A stretch of DNA of 64,000 nt from Powellomyces hirtus (lineage: Eukaryota; Chytridiomycota; Chytridiomycetes; Spizellomycetales; Powellomycetaceae), in NCBI GenBank assembly GCA_025526995.1, contig JAHLKG010000027.1:62001-126000 (forward strand). Direction: 5' to 3'. The notes below the pieces were generated by a model. It was given only the letters and a program-made list of their open reading frames with translations, was not told where the DNA came from and searched no databases. The translations under genes and the position numbers were made by a program. Shown here piece by piece: positions 22,065-33,439 of this stretch; positions within the stretch are counted from its first letter, which is position 1, and each line of letters starts with the position of its first letter.

Positions 22065-23784
22065 ATGAGCGCGTACGCTACACATACAGCCCTGCCTCCT
22101 GCCCCACCGCCGGCCGCCGCCACTCCTGGACCTTCATCGCCAAGTCTGCAACACACCGCAGCACCCGTTCAACAACAACAGCAGCAGCAGCAGCAGCAGC
22201 AGCGTCATCAGACTCCCGCGGGCGCAGTGTCCGGTGCTCATCTCGCTGCCACCAATGCGGGTCCTGCTGCCGCCGCTGCGCAGGCTCTGGCCTACGGAGC
22301 CGCTTCGGGCGCTCATCTCGCCAAACACGATGATGGCAACATGTCGTCGGGCTCGGGCGGCGATAACGGCAGCTATGACGACCGTGAACACGGTGGTGGG
22401 AAAGCCCCCTCACGCGTAACGGCCCGTCGAGCGCAGCAAAACCGAGAAGCCCAGCGTAATTTTCGCGAACGACGCAAGAACTATATCAAGGAGCTGGAAC
22501 AGAAAGTGCAGAACCTGATTTCCAAGGACTCGAGTCTGCAAAAGACGGAACAGCAATGCCGTGATTTCCAAATGATTGTCGACCGGCTGAGCGCGGAACG
22601 CGACGTCTGGGTTCGCGAACGCGAGCTCTGGTGGAGAGAACGAGAAGAGATTTACCGAGCCGTTGAAGCACTGCGGATGGAGGTTCGTCAAAGTCAGACT
22701 GAAAACCGTAGACTGCGCGAAATGGCCTGGACCTTGTGGAACGATGTGGGTGGCCGCAACGGCGCCAATGCAGCTGAAGGAGAAAACCCTATGGACCCGG
22801 AAGCCGCTGAGAAGCAAGGCGAAGGCAAACAGGAGGCATCGGATGCGGCTGCTGATAAACCGGCAACGGAAGGCAAAAGCGATCCGGACGCGGCACCCGC
22901 TTCCATGGAAGGGGTTACGGTTGAGGGAGAGCAAGCAGCTGTCCCTGCGCTTCCCGCCACACCGTTTTCTGGCGATCTCTCCATGCTGGCTGCCAACCTC
23001 AATCAACGCCACAACTCATCTGCACCGGAATCGGCCTCGAACGGCCCTGTTTCGCCTACTGATATTGCGCACGACCTCCTGGCCTTGTCGCGCGCGTCCT
23101 CACCCACTTCTCGCGCGGCGGCGGCCGCGGCAGCGACTCACCCAGCCAGCGCGGCCGAGCAGGCTGCTGCCGCTACCGGAAGTGCGCTTGAGGATCTCAA
23201 AAGTCGCATGTCGTTCTGGGACGCGGAGAGAGAAAACCTGTACCGCGCTGCAAGCGACCGGGAACGCGAACTGTTACTTTCTTCTTTGGTAGGGATTATA
23301 GATTTGACCGACGCGGCCAAGCACTGTTTTTCTTATCGACTCTTGTTTGTTGTAGATTCCTGGAGCTCCGGCTGCTGCTGGAATGAACATGCCACCTGGC
23401 GCCGGCAATCTCAACGCAATGAATGCTGCCCAACTGTTTGCGAGAATGGCGGCTGGACTGTGGGGCGACCAACAGCAACCGCCGCAGGGTCAACCGGGCC
23501 AACAGCAACCACCACAGTCATCACAACTACAACAACTACAACAGCACCCTCACTTGCAAGCCCACCTTCAACCCCAACAACCTCAACAGCAACAACAGCA
23601 GCAACCACAACAGCTCCCTGGCGCGGCACCGCAGCAACAACAACAATCTCAACGACCGGAATCAGCCAATGCATCCGCCGCCGGCCAGGGTGACAAGATG
23701 GGCGCCAAGGATGCGAACCCGGAAGTGGTCCCGTTCTTCCTCGGTGCGAACAGCAACGGTTCTGCCCCGACTACCACTGCCTAG
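22065..23784 (+). CDS. bZIP transcription factor, YAP/PAP1-like basic region
   Basis: Two exons, 22065-23288 and 23356-23784, give 550 aa across a 67-bp phase-0 intron. The basic region VTARRAQQNREAQRNFRERR (118-137) carries the Asn-x2-Ala-Gln-x2-Phe-Arg pattern typical of fungal YAP/PAP1 factors that bind TTACGTAA or TTAGTAA-like sites. A leucine-zipper helix follows (KELEQKVQNLISKDSSLQK) and then a long charged coiled coil with unusual Trp residues (VWVRERELWWRERE). A Gln run (residues 36-46), Ala runs and a C-terminal Gln/Pro-rich region (from about 425) look like activation domains. There is no Cys-rich redox domain of the kind seen in Yap1/Pap1, so an oxidative-stress role is not supported. 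It is presumably nuclear. The coiled coil may mediate homodimerisation. Confidence 0.9.
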
Positions 23785-24325
23785 AGAGTGCGAAAGCAAG
23801 AAAGATGCTTCCGTCCATCACATCTCAGATATACCCTCCTTTCGCACGCTGTGAGTACTACCGACAACCAATCAAGCCTTTGAAAGGCGGCAGAGGGAAT
23901 GACGCGTCATGGGACATGGCGTGTTCTTTTCCCATTTTTTATTCATTTTCCGACCCGTCTGACCTTGGAGCCTTTTCTTTCACTGACCACCCCCTATCTT
24001 GAGAGCTTGGCACTGATTATGAGATTTGAATGGCGTTTTCTCAAACCCCGACTCCCCCACCCTCCCTTTCCGTGCGCAGTGCGTATGTGGTATAAAAAGT
24101 CTGGCTCAGTGCAAAAAGTGGATTTAGGGCAGGAGGTTTATTGTTTGTGTGAATCTTTTTTTTTATCCCTCCCCTCCTCCCTCCTGTGTTTATATATATG
24201 AAGAAGAAATTGTGTTTGAAAAGAATATGTGAATATGTGGTGCGAGCGTTTGTTCGCGGGGGTGGTGCGATGGTACGATCCTTCGGAGGTTGGAAGGAGG
24301 ATAGGTTGTGGTGCTTCTTGGGTTT
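23785..24325. other. Tail-to-tail intergenic region
   Basis: This is the 3' UTR of the bZIP gene plus the end of the TPR gene. It holds a T-run at 24148-24156. No gene is seen. Confidence 0.5.
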
Positions 24326-24843
24326 TCAGTACCCGGTGCTCTCGCGGACCCCTGAATCGGCCACCTTCTTTGCCTCCTCCCGTCGCTTTTGCTCCATCTC
24401 TATCGTTAGCTCGACGACCATTTGCCAGTCATCGTGGTACCCCTCTATCAAAAACAAAAGGATTGAAAGAAAAAAAGACATCCCCATCGGATGTGAGAAA
24501 CAAGTCTCATCCCCTGCCTTTTTCTCTCCCCTCACTTTTGCGCACTCTCACCTTTAACACATTTTTTAAACTCCCTCAATGCCTTCTCGGTCTCGCCGGT
24601 ACTCAAGTACGCATACGCCAGCAAATGTCTCCCGGGCAATTCAGCGGCGGGCATGGAGACGTAGAGCTTCAAGCACGCCAGGGCGCGCGAGTGCGCGCCC
24701 AGTTGGTAGAATTCCCGCGCCACGCTGTACATGTCGCTGGCTTCCGCCGGCCGCGACAGGTGCGTGCTGAACCACGCGAGGATTTCGGGCGACGACATGG
24801 TGGGCCGGAAGGACTCAAAGTCGGAGAATGTGGAGGATGACAT
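24326..24843 (-). CDS. Small TPR-containing protein, function unknown
   Basis: Exons 24843-24552 and 24444-24326 give 136 aa across a 107-bp phase-1 intron. The sequence is almost all helical: AREFYQLGAHSRALACLKLY and LLAYAYLSTGETEKALREFKK are two consecutive tetratricopeptide repeats with the usual Gly/Ala/Tyr positions. After the splice the protein continues EGYHDDWQMVVELTIEMEQ and ends in a charged tail. TPRs bind partner peptides, so this is probably an adaptor. No signal peptide or membrane segment is seen. Two clean TPRs and a clean splice make it a believable gene, but I do not recognise the family. Confidence 0.7.
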
Positions 24844-26777
24844 GGTTGTGAGTGAACAAGAAAAAAAGAAGATGGGGGACGGGATGTGGAGTGGTTTTGG
24901 TGGGGACGCTGACGCGTGTGCGCGTCTTACCGTTTTTCGATCGGTACGTAAGCTTGGGAGAGAGTGAGAACGCCTACGGCTACGCCCCATCCTCATAACT
25001 CTCCCTTTTGTTCGTCAAAATGCGAATGGCGTTAAGCAGCAAGCAGTACTTTTTTAAATTCATGACCCCTGATTGATGCACAAATCTAGGGAACAATCTG
25101 ATACGACATTTACCCCATTGTGGTGCACCGGATCGAAGCGTCGTGAGACACTTTGTTAGCACCCCACTCCTCACCACTGCCGGAGAGGGGGGGTGGGGGG
25201 CGAATGATCTATGCTTCATAACATACCATATTGAGTGTAGCCAGCCACATTTCTACCATATATATTTGAAGCAGGGTCAAATGAAGAAGCGAAAGAAGAA
25301 ATGTGGACCCTAGACGAAAAAGATCGATTCCACCACACATTGATAATAATAATGAGAGTAATAACAAGAATGCTACTGACACTCTGCCTTATCCGAGCAG
25401 CACACCCTAACTGATTTGTGTTTCCTGCCCCCTCACGCCAAACCCACTTTCCCTACATGCGTAATGTGGAACGTGTAGGTACGGCCTATTTAACTTCACG
25501 CGTCGCCTAAAATACGGTAACTGTATTACGTGAAGCGGGCAAATACCCTCCGGCGACGGACCCTCCGTGATACCCCTCCCACGTGGAGGATCGACCCTGA
25601 ATGACCCTCCGTGACCCCGCGCTTCACTATGGCGGGTCGATCCTCAATTGGTATGCCTCCTGACAGGGCGCCTTTTGGTCGAGGACCGATTGATCGTGGC
25701 GGGCTTTCATGGGTTCGATACACTTAAATTGACTGACCGAGCATGGCGACTGATTACTAGTAGCATGTTGTTGTTATGGTGTCGGACTCGGACGTGTGGT
25801 CTCCTAACACTAACACTCAGCCGTACTTGGAGAGGCGGGCGGGGAGGAGGGTTGCTTACATTGATGTTCAAATTGAATATATGTTGGCGCTCCTGTCTTG
25901 GGTCATCGGAGTTGGATAGGTTTTGAGATGTACCTTAAATGAGGGGTTCCTTGAGACTCTCTTTTTACACTCGCTCATATAATTGGTCACAGGAAGCGGT
26001 GGTGATGGGTGTGGACTTGAGAGTGCAGCGGTCGCAACAAAATGCTTGAAAAATCTGATGGAGTAGCATGTCTCCTTCTTTCGCGCGACGCTTCTCATAA
26101 AGTTTCATGGGATGGTAAAACAAAACGGGTCACGCAACATCTGATTCCTGAAAACGTATAGACCAGCCTTGGATGGCCACCGTACATGAATGGGACTCTC
26201 AACGTGACAAGTGAGGAGAAACAGGCCAGCTCCGAGCCTGTGATGTGATCAATCAACTGGCAGCTCATGCTTCCGTTGCCGCGACGGCCGCGGGAGCTGG
26301 TGCCTTCGTGGCGTGAGCATATATGGAGACTGCGTTATGTCTCTCTCCTTTTTAGTTGTTTTATGCGCTCCGCGGTGCACGGATGAAGGACACGACGACT
26401 GGATCGAACGGGGATGTTTTGATCAGACGTAGAACCTTCCCATGGGATGAAGGGCCATAGCACAAGGCGCAAATTTCTGCAGACGCCCTCCACATTCCTT
26501 CGTGTCCTAGTTCTCAGTGCGAATTGTAACGACGACGTGCAGTATGTGTTAAAAAAATCTACAAGAAAAAGTGAGGGAAAAGGTGGAAGAGGTCGATCTA
26601 GATGTAGGATGCGAGTTGGCTTGGATTGGTTTTTAAAACGACGAGAGCGCGAAGCTTTTTGCTTTCCTTCCGACTTGCGATTTTTGACAGTGAGACCCCC
26701 CAGAGATCGTTGCTGTCATTAGCGTTTCCCACAAGGAGCCATAGTCAACAACCCCTTCTCCCGTCGACAGTGCTTAC
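24844..26777. other. Long region without a recognisable gene
   Basis: About 1.9 kb between the TPR gene and mL44. The open frames are short and have no domain or credible splice-linked continuation. The region contains the inverted repeat listed separately, a G-run at 25189-25200 and several short palindromes. The last few hundred bases must contain the mL44 promoter. The rest could be decayed sequence or a non-coding RNA locus, but nothing in it proves either. Confidence 0.45.
25586..25645. repeat. Perfect 12-bp inverted repeat with 36-bp loop
   Basis: GAGGATCGACCC at 25586-25597 is the exact reverse complement of GGGTCGATCCTC at 25634-25645. A 9-mer GACCCTCCG occurs both just before the left arm (25559) and inside the loop (25603). 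The structure lies in the gene-free stretch. Confidence 0.8.
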
Positions 26778-28123
26778 ATGGCATCAAGAACACCATCCCT
26801 CTGCGCACCTCTCCTTCGCCGGACCCGCTGCGGCGGCCCATTCCCGTCGTTGCATTACCTCCGCGCGGTTCACACCAGCCCCCTGCCACACCAACTACAG
26901 CAGTCGCCAATAGCACTTTCATCCCCTACCGCCACAACGCCGTCACCATCACCACCATCAACCACTACCACCACCGTCCGCCACCCGCATGAAACGGCTC
27001 GTCTGGCGGCATTCACTGCTCGAACGGGGTTCGCGTTCAGCAGTCCGGAGGTGCTTAAGCAGGCGTTGACGCATAGATCGTATGGACCGGGGAAGGATGC
27101 TTCGGCTCGGTTTGAGTACCTTGGTATGTAATTTTGTGGAAGGAGGCTGGCAGGTCGTGACAATTTGGAAAGGAGTTGGGAACTTTGGCCGGAAATGGGA
27201 AAGCTGGTTATTTTGAAAGAGCGACGGGAAGGACACGTGTTCATGGGAGATGCAGTTAGAATACTTTGCCGTTGTTCGGCAGTGAATTTCCTATTCTGCT
27301 CGTTTTGGCCCCTTCTTGAGATTTGTGGAGTGAACTCTTTCCTCATTTGGCGGTTTATAGGCGAACGAGTGCTAGATCTTTACGTGACAGAACACTTGAG
27401 TCTGAAATACCCCGACATGCCGGCACGGGCCCTCGCGAGCGTCGTCCGCGCCTATGTTGGCGACAATGCAGTGCAGAAAGTCAGTGTGCAGTTTGGTGTC
27501 CCGTTGGTCATGCGGTGGAAGGTAAGGGCGAGAACGCAGCCATGCAGACGTTTAGACGCGGAATAAAGTGAGGGTAACGGTACTGAAATGACTTCTTGTT
27601 GCCTTCTGTCCACCAGGGTTCTCACACGACCGCCCAGGTGGAAGGCCAAAAAGCCGTCGGTGCCTCCGTGCTTCGTTCGCTGCTCGGTGCTCTGTACGTC
27701 GACCAAGGCGCCGCCGCCACTCGCCGGTTCATCCACGCGCACTTCCTGTCCCGCACCATCGACGACCTGTCTGCGCACCTGTCTCTGACCAACCCCATGC
27801 CCACGCTGGTACGGCTCACGCAGCGCCTGGACAAGATTCGACCCGTGTCCCGACTCTTGCAGGAGACGGGTCGGCTGAGTTCTGAACCCGTGTTCCTAGT
27901 TGGCATCTACTCGGGACTGGAGAAGATTGGTGAAGGGGCTGGGAGCTCCAAGAGTGCGGCTGAACATAGTGTATGCAACTTGCTCTCTCATTTTGACGTT
28001 TCTCCGCTCAGTTCATAGGCTTACCACAACATCTCTCCATGCAAACAGGCTGCTGTCAACGCGCTGTGCAAGTACTATTTCCGGGAGGTCAAAGACTTTG
28101 CCCTCCCCTCTGATTCCATTTAA
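26778..28123 (+). CDS. MRPL44: Mitochondrial large ribosomal subunit protein mL44 (RNase III-like)
   Basis: Exons 26778-27123, 27361-27521, 27617-27970 and 28049-28123 give 311 aa. mL44 (yeast Mrpl3) is a structural mitoribosome protein with an RNase III fold and a dsRNA-binding domain. Residues 1-70 are Arg/Ser/Thr-rich with no acidic residues, a matrix-targeting presequence. The RNase III block reads QALTHRSYG, then after intron 1 FEYLGERVLDLYVTEHL. True RNase III enzymes have an Asp after that Gly (LGDAVL), and here it is Glu-Arg, so catalysis is lost as expected for mL44. Later come EGQKAVGASVLRSLLGALYVD and a dsRBD ending in GSSKSAAEHS-AAVNALCKYYF, rebuilt across intron 3. Intron phases are 1, 0 and 0. 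Confidence 0.92.
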
Positions 28124-28640
28124 GTTAGAGTACTCTTCCGCATGGCGTATGTAGATGAAAGCGCCTCGCCGGGCTTCCTCCCTCAAGCGCGAAATCTCGA
28201 GCGGGCATTCACATCTAGCCGCCATAGAAGGATGTCAACTCAGGAGATCTCCTCTGGCGGGAGCAGCGTGCATTTGTTGTTTTTGTATGGATCAGGATCA
28301 TTTTTTAATTTTTATTTGCACGTGGCTGAAACCCATTTTAAGATGTTTGATGCATACTTTGATGTTTGAAAATGAACACCCACATTCATAAAACGGCCAC
28401 TTTTCAGACTCCGCTCATACGGCATCTCTTACGACGAGACAAAGCATTCATTGACGATTTACGTCTAATAACTCCGACGACCCCAGTTCCTGCTCAACAA
28501 ACGTTATACATGGTGTCTGAACACAGCCATGAATTGCATATAGGGCTCGACCGGTCTGTTTCGACCACATTCAGCCACAACCGTCCTTCTTCACAAACTA
28601 TCTTTCCTGACTGTTTTGATCCGGGGTCCACAGCTGTTGC
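28124..28640. other. Tail-to-tail intergenic region
   Basis: This lies between mL44 and the 978-aa gene. It is AT-rich near 28300-28370, and no gene is seen. Confidence 0.5.
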
Positions 28641-31600
28641 TCAGAACGACACATGCACGAGAGCCAGCAAAGCACATGCAACGGCCATTGGGGTGGCGTA
28701 ACGACGCACTGCAGCCGCCTCGCTCGTTACGCCCGGCTCGTCGATAATGTAGCTCGATTCTCCGGGAGTGCTGGGCGCCGAGCCTTCGGCCTCCTTGCCG
28801 GCACACAGGTCCGAGTCGGGGGCTTGGGCGACAATCTCGATGGGGACTTGGAAATCGACGTGGTAGCGCCCCAATTGCGCTTGTGATTCGACTTCGAACA
28901 GGGTCAGAGAGTCTATGGGATAGCCGGTATAGTAGGCACGCATTCGATACAGCCCGCGCTTCCATCCGCAGGCTACCGTGAAGTCACAGCTGTTGGTGTC
29001 CGCTGTGCTGTTGTAGACTGATGCACCAGAGCAAACGGTGTAGCCTACATCCTGCGTCAGACCTTGAAGGGTGATGGTCACATCCGCCGAAAATGCAGAT
29101 GGGGTTCCAGGTGGTGCTATTGTCACGGATTCAGTCGTGCCATTATGCACGACTCGTGGCGAGATGTAGTCGTCCGTCCAGATGACCGATGCCGCCTGGC
29201 CGCGGAAGAATTGCGGGCGACTGACGCCGCCTGTCATGGCGGTATAGTTTGCTGGATTGCGAGGACCGAGACTGGGCTTGGCTACGGGAAAGGCGACCAG
29301 GATGGCGGTCCCACGATCGATAAACACATTGTCAAATGGGATGTTGTACTTTATGAATGTGGCATCGTTCCAAGCGATCTCTGCAGGGCGGTAGTCGAAC
29401 TCGAGCTTGTCAAGTTTCCATTTTTGGCCCGCATTGTCAATGGAAATATAAATGCGACAACGTAGCTGGTAGCTCCCCTTTCCATGCTGGAAGTTGGAAT
29501 CCGATTCAGTGATTCCAATGCAGTTCCAGGCGCTGGCGGAATATGACTGCCAGTCGGTCCCGACGAGCCACGTGTAGGCCTCTCCGCTAACCGGCTTGGA
29601 ATAGAGCTTGAAGCGGCCCCCATCGTTCATGAATGCGGGCTGTGGATTGACAATAACAAATGCGATGGCTGCATACGCAGAATTGATTGTCACCGAGGAA
29701 GTGATGGCTTTGAACGACATTGGTTCTGTCGTGGTTGGAAGGATAAGGAATTTGGCCTGCGACACAATGTCTAGAGCTGCGCCGTTAGCGGAGGTTCGGG
29801 CTGCCAGCCAATAAGGACCCGCGGACGAGATATCAGCAGCACTTGGTAGAACACATGTTGTGCTCGCGGTTTTTCCCTCTGCCTTCATAGTTTCGCAAGT
29901 AATCGCTTTTGAGCCGCCATCCCATGCGATTTTGTAGGACTCGAAAACCGGCAGTGGCGAGATGGCTTTATCAGCCACCATATAGGATAAGACGAACGTG
30001 ACCGGGGATCCGGGCTCGTGAACGTTTTTAAAGATTTTGACAAGTTTCAAAGGCATATCTTCGCGGACGTTGAATGTCTCGAGCACGCTGATTCGGTACG
30101 TTAGGAGATCGGAGTTGCCGTAGCCCGCGAGTGGCGCTTGTAAGAGGCACAACAAGGCCTTGCCCTCTTCAAGCGCAATATTGTGGATAGGACCGATTTG
30201 TGAAAGGAATTGCTGCATGTCTCCCGCGCGATACATCATAGGCCCCATCCTCTTGGCCTCCAACGCAGTATAGTAGTTTGAGCCGACCATTCCCGGTCCT
30301 ACCACCATAGGGTGCGCGAGAATGTCGGCCCCTACGCTCTTGTCGCCAAAGAGCGTCGAAATTTGGGGCTGCGAGTAATCCCACGTAGCCACATCATTGA
30401 GTCCTAGCGTGAGCGTGCCTGCAGTGACTCCACTCAGCTTCCCGTGCACGGGAGCTGCTCTGTTCAGTCGGAAGTAGGGCGATGTCCATAGTGAAGCCGA
30501 TTCTCCGTCCACCGAGACGCTTAGATAGTAAAATCCGGTCCATAAGGTAGCCGGGACATTTAGCCCCAGCCAATGTATGTTATTCTCCGTCAGTGGATCG
30601 TATGCGGCGGTATTCGTCGCCGCCACCGTGTCTGGAGCTGCCACTGAAATCAGGTCTATCCTCAAGTTCCTGCTACGCACGGGTATCTGGGATAGCTTCA
30701 TGCTGACGGGACACCCAAGTGGTTCACCCAGGTAAGACGGCATCCAGGAAAGCGGTGGAGGGCCAACATCGGGGCGCGAAACCTCCATAGATAGCGTCAA
30801 GCTACCCCATATTATCTACGCGCCCAGGATGTTGATACTTGGCCCCTTTCCCGATATGGAAGCGCAGAAAACTTACCTTGAGCATGACGCGTGTTGCATC
30901 CGTCGGAAATGCGAAGGACATCTTCCATCCATACGGGTAGGCAGTCCAGCTTGACACTGCTATTGGAGTCTTGACTCCTGAAGGGTACGTTGTTATCTCC
31001 GACCCGGTCACCATATAGGTTGCGTTCATCCTAGGGCCGTTTTCTTTTGGAGCAGTGATACCCAAAAACAGATCGAGGCTGGTCCCAGGTTCGACCGCCA
31101 CTGGATTCCCTTGTACCCAATCGGTAGTTCCGGCTTCTCTGAGGCTCAGATATGGGTTTGTGTCCTCAACAGAGGGAAACACTGCCGGAGTATCAATAAT
31201 AGTCATGGCCGTGCTGAACAACTCGACGGGAACAACGTTCGGTGGGCGAGAAAGCCAGATTTCCAAGTTGACGTCCATGGGCCAGGTAGTTAGAGGCGGA
31301 AAGCTCGTTGTCGCAAAGATTACATCGTAGTAACCACCGAGAGTATAGTTTGCAGTCCCCACCGTTGTGGACGACAAGAGAACTCCGTTCTGTTTCCACC
31401 TTAGCTCGATCTGATCGTTGACCGTGCGACTGTTGCCTACAGCTTTAAATTGGTATATGTAGTGGAGGGAGTAGAGAGAACATGGGGGCACTTACCAGCC
31501 ATATATAACACAAAATTGTAGGTATCTGAAGCGAACAGCACGTATTCATCGTCGGTTGGGTACCTGGCTTGCTTCCCCTGTGCGTCACGGATGCTGAAAA

Positions 31601-31697
31601 TGTGCGCAAAGTCGGCGGCTAAGACCAGATGGCCAAAGCATGCGAAAACGAATGTGTGCAGCAAGAATTGCCGGGCGTTTGAGAAAAGATGCCTCAT
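28641..31697 (-). CDS. Large secreted, probably GPI-anchored protein, family unknown
   Basis: Exons 31697-31496, 31436-30877 and 30815-28641 give 978 aa. Residues 1-30 are a signal peptide (FLLHTFVFACFGHLVLAA). The rest is a chain of beta-type segments with frequent Trp/Tyr and Asn-x-Thr sequons: NDQIELRWKQNGV, VEPGTSLDLFLGI, WKMSFAFPTDATRVMLKVSF, FYYLSVSVDGESASLWTSPYF, PYWLAARTS. Similar short phrases recur, suggesting several tandem Ig- or carbohydrate-binding-like modules. The C-terminus (ATPMAVACALLALVHVSF) is a hydrophobic tail after a basic pair, as in GPI signals. The exon 2 acceptor is ambiguous by 6 nt (31436 or 31442), both in frame. I recognise no catalytic motif. It is likely a wall or surface protein, and its substrate is unknown. 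Confidence 0.8.
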
Positions 31698-32192
31698 CGT
31701 GAACGACCTCACGAACAAAAAAAAGCAGCGTGGGTTGAGGGGAAATCTGAACCACCCAACGGCTTTTAAAGGGAGGGGAGGCACATCAGACACATTGAAT
31801 TAGGACTGAATGGGAATGAATTCAGTTGCCACAATTACGTATTGTGCACACGCAACCCCATTCATAAGTAGACAGTAGGAATCCAATCCATTGATGAAGA
31901 TTTCTTTGTTCTTAATCTTTTTCAACGCACGGGAGTTCTGCTGACGGCATGCTTGCTACCGACAGGCTGGCGTCGCGCCTACATTTCCTGAAAATCGCAT
32001 TGAAGAAATGTGATGGGCCTAGCAGGCGTCCGCGGGGTGACGAAGGCCGGATAGTTCTAACGTTTTTTCGTACTGGCATCATGGTGCGTCAGTGCCAATT
32101 TAATCAGAACAAAAACTACTGATGATGTTTGTTCACATCAAATTGAGCGAGCCCCAACGCAGCAATTTCAGAGCATCCCTCCCAGAGCACGA
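31698..32192. other. Intergenic: promoter of the secreted-protein gene and retroelement edge
   Basis: No gene is seen. The distal half may contain remnants of the adjacent retroelement, but no long terminal repeat could be delimited by eye. Confidence 0.45.
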
Positions 32193-32900
32193 TCACGACC
32201 AGAATTCTATCAAACAGCCGCGAATTGGATGCACGATGTTGAAATAAAAAATCGTTGGAAAAGCACCCGTTGAAATTGAGCGCGGGTCTCGTCGGTTGGA
32301 ATCGACGGGATCGGGATCGTACTTCGCGTGGGGAAAGTAAACGAGCTGCACATGCAGATGGCGCTTCCCAGCGACGGTTGGTTGGCTTGGCCGAAGGTTG
32401 AGGGTCTGGCCGTCATGATGAAAAGTCATCATAGGGAAGCCCCCGTCATCGAAGAGTCCTCGGATGTCGAGGCCCAGTATGAATGGCAGGCCTAATATAA
32501 CGTCGACTCTAATTGGGGGCGACGACGAACGGTACGGCCTTTTCCCGATAGGTAACCTTCTCCTCGGTGAATACCGATAGCTCTTCACAGGCCATCCGCG
32601 GCGCTCCATAGCTCCCAGCCTTATCGCCCCACTGGACCTCCAGGGGAGTTGGGGAGGTATAGGTCCGGATGCCCTGGTTAGCGGCCCAAGTGTGGCTCAT
32701 GATCAGGGTGTTATACCCGGTGTCAATCAGGATGCCGGCAAAGCGCCCCTGCACCTTTCCATGGATCACGAACGTTTTCCTGGATGCGGGGTCCCGGTCT
32801 TATTGGAATATTGAGGACTTCACACTCAACATTAGTCCTTGCAATGGATCCTATCTTCGTATCTTCGCTCGTGATGCGTGACTGACATACCGGTAACCCA
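32193..32900 (-). mobile_element. Ty3/gypsy-type retrotransposon fragment: retropepsin region, frameshifted
   Basis: Read on the minus strand, this encodes an aspartic protease of the retropepsin type. VQGRFAGILIDTGYNTLIMS contains the catalytic Asp-Thr-Gly, and the second half of the fold reads VDVILGLPFILGLDI with the conserved Ile-Leu-Gly. The two halves lie in different frames, and the switch falls near 32515, where a single extra base after VVAP brings in a stop. Only this part of gag-pol is present. No reverse transcriptase, RNase H or complete terminal repeat is seen in the window. The fragment is therefore dead. Confidence 0.75.
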
Positions 32901-33439
32901 CTGATCTGAACTTGATCACGTGAGAGAAGATACATGTTCGTTTAACGAACTTTCATGTTTGAGACTCAAGAACTTGAATACAATTCACATCGATAACTCC
33001 AACCGCAGATATTTGGAATCGGACCAGTGGCTTTTAATGGAATTAGTGCACATCGCTACTAAGGCGGAATTTGGACGCCATTGACTCGTGCCTATTTTAT
33101 TTATGGCATCGAGTCAAATCTTCTGTATTATGAAGATTCTTCAATACTTCGTCAAGTATTGGGGATCATCGCTACTCCATCGAGTGTGGTATTATGGAGC
33201 ATAGGAGAGCTCGAGCAGGGAACACATCTGCCCTTCGCGGAATGTACACGCAGAATTATAAATATGTAAAAGTATAAGGGGTGGTTCTAAGACTGGAGGC
33301 TCGTATAGAGTAGCCGAACATGGCATATGCGGACTTACGGCGCAAAGGATGGGTCAGAAGGCGCTATGCCAATGGGGTTGTTGGAGACGGCCATGAGGTC
33401 GAAAATTGCCAAACTTCGACTGGCAAGCTTCGACCCCGC
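32901..33439. other. Spacer between two retroelement fragments
   Basis: No gene is recognised. It includes a short hairpin, CAATACT and AGTATTG arms around TCGTCA, at about 33143-33163. It may be residual terminal-repeat or untranslated element sequence. Confidence 0.4.

Noticed and set aside
25681..25725. GGGTTCGATAC resembling a tRNA or Pol III B-box
   Set aside because: No matching A-box, acceptor stem or anticodon arm could be placed around it.
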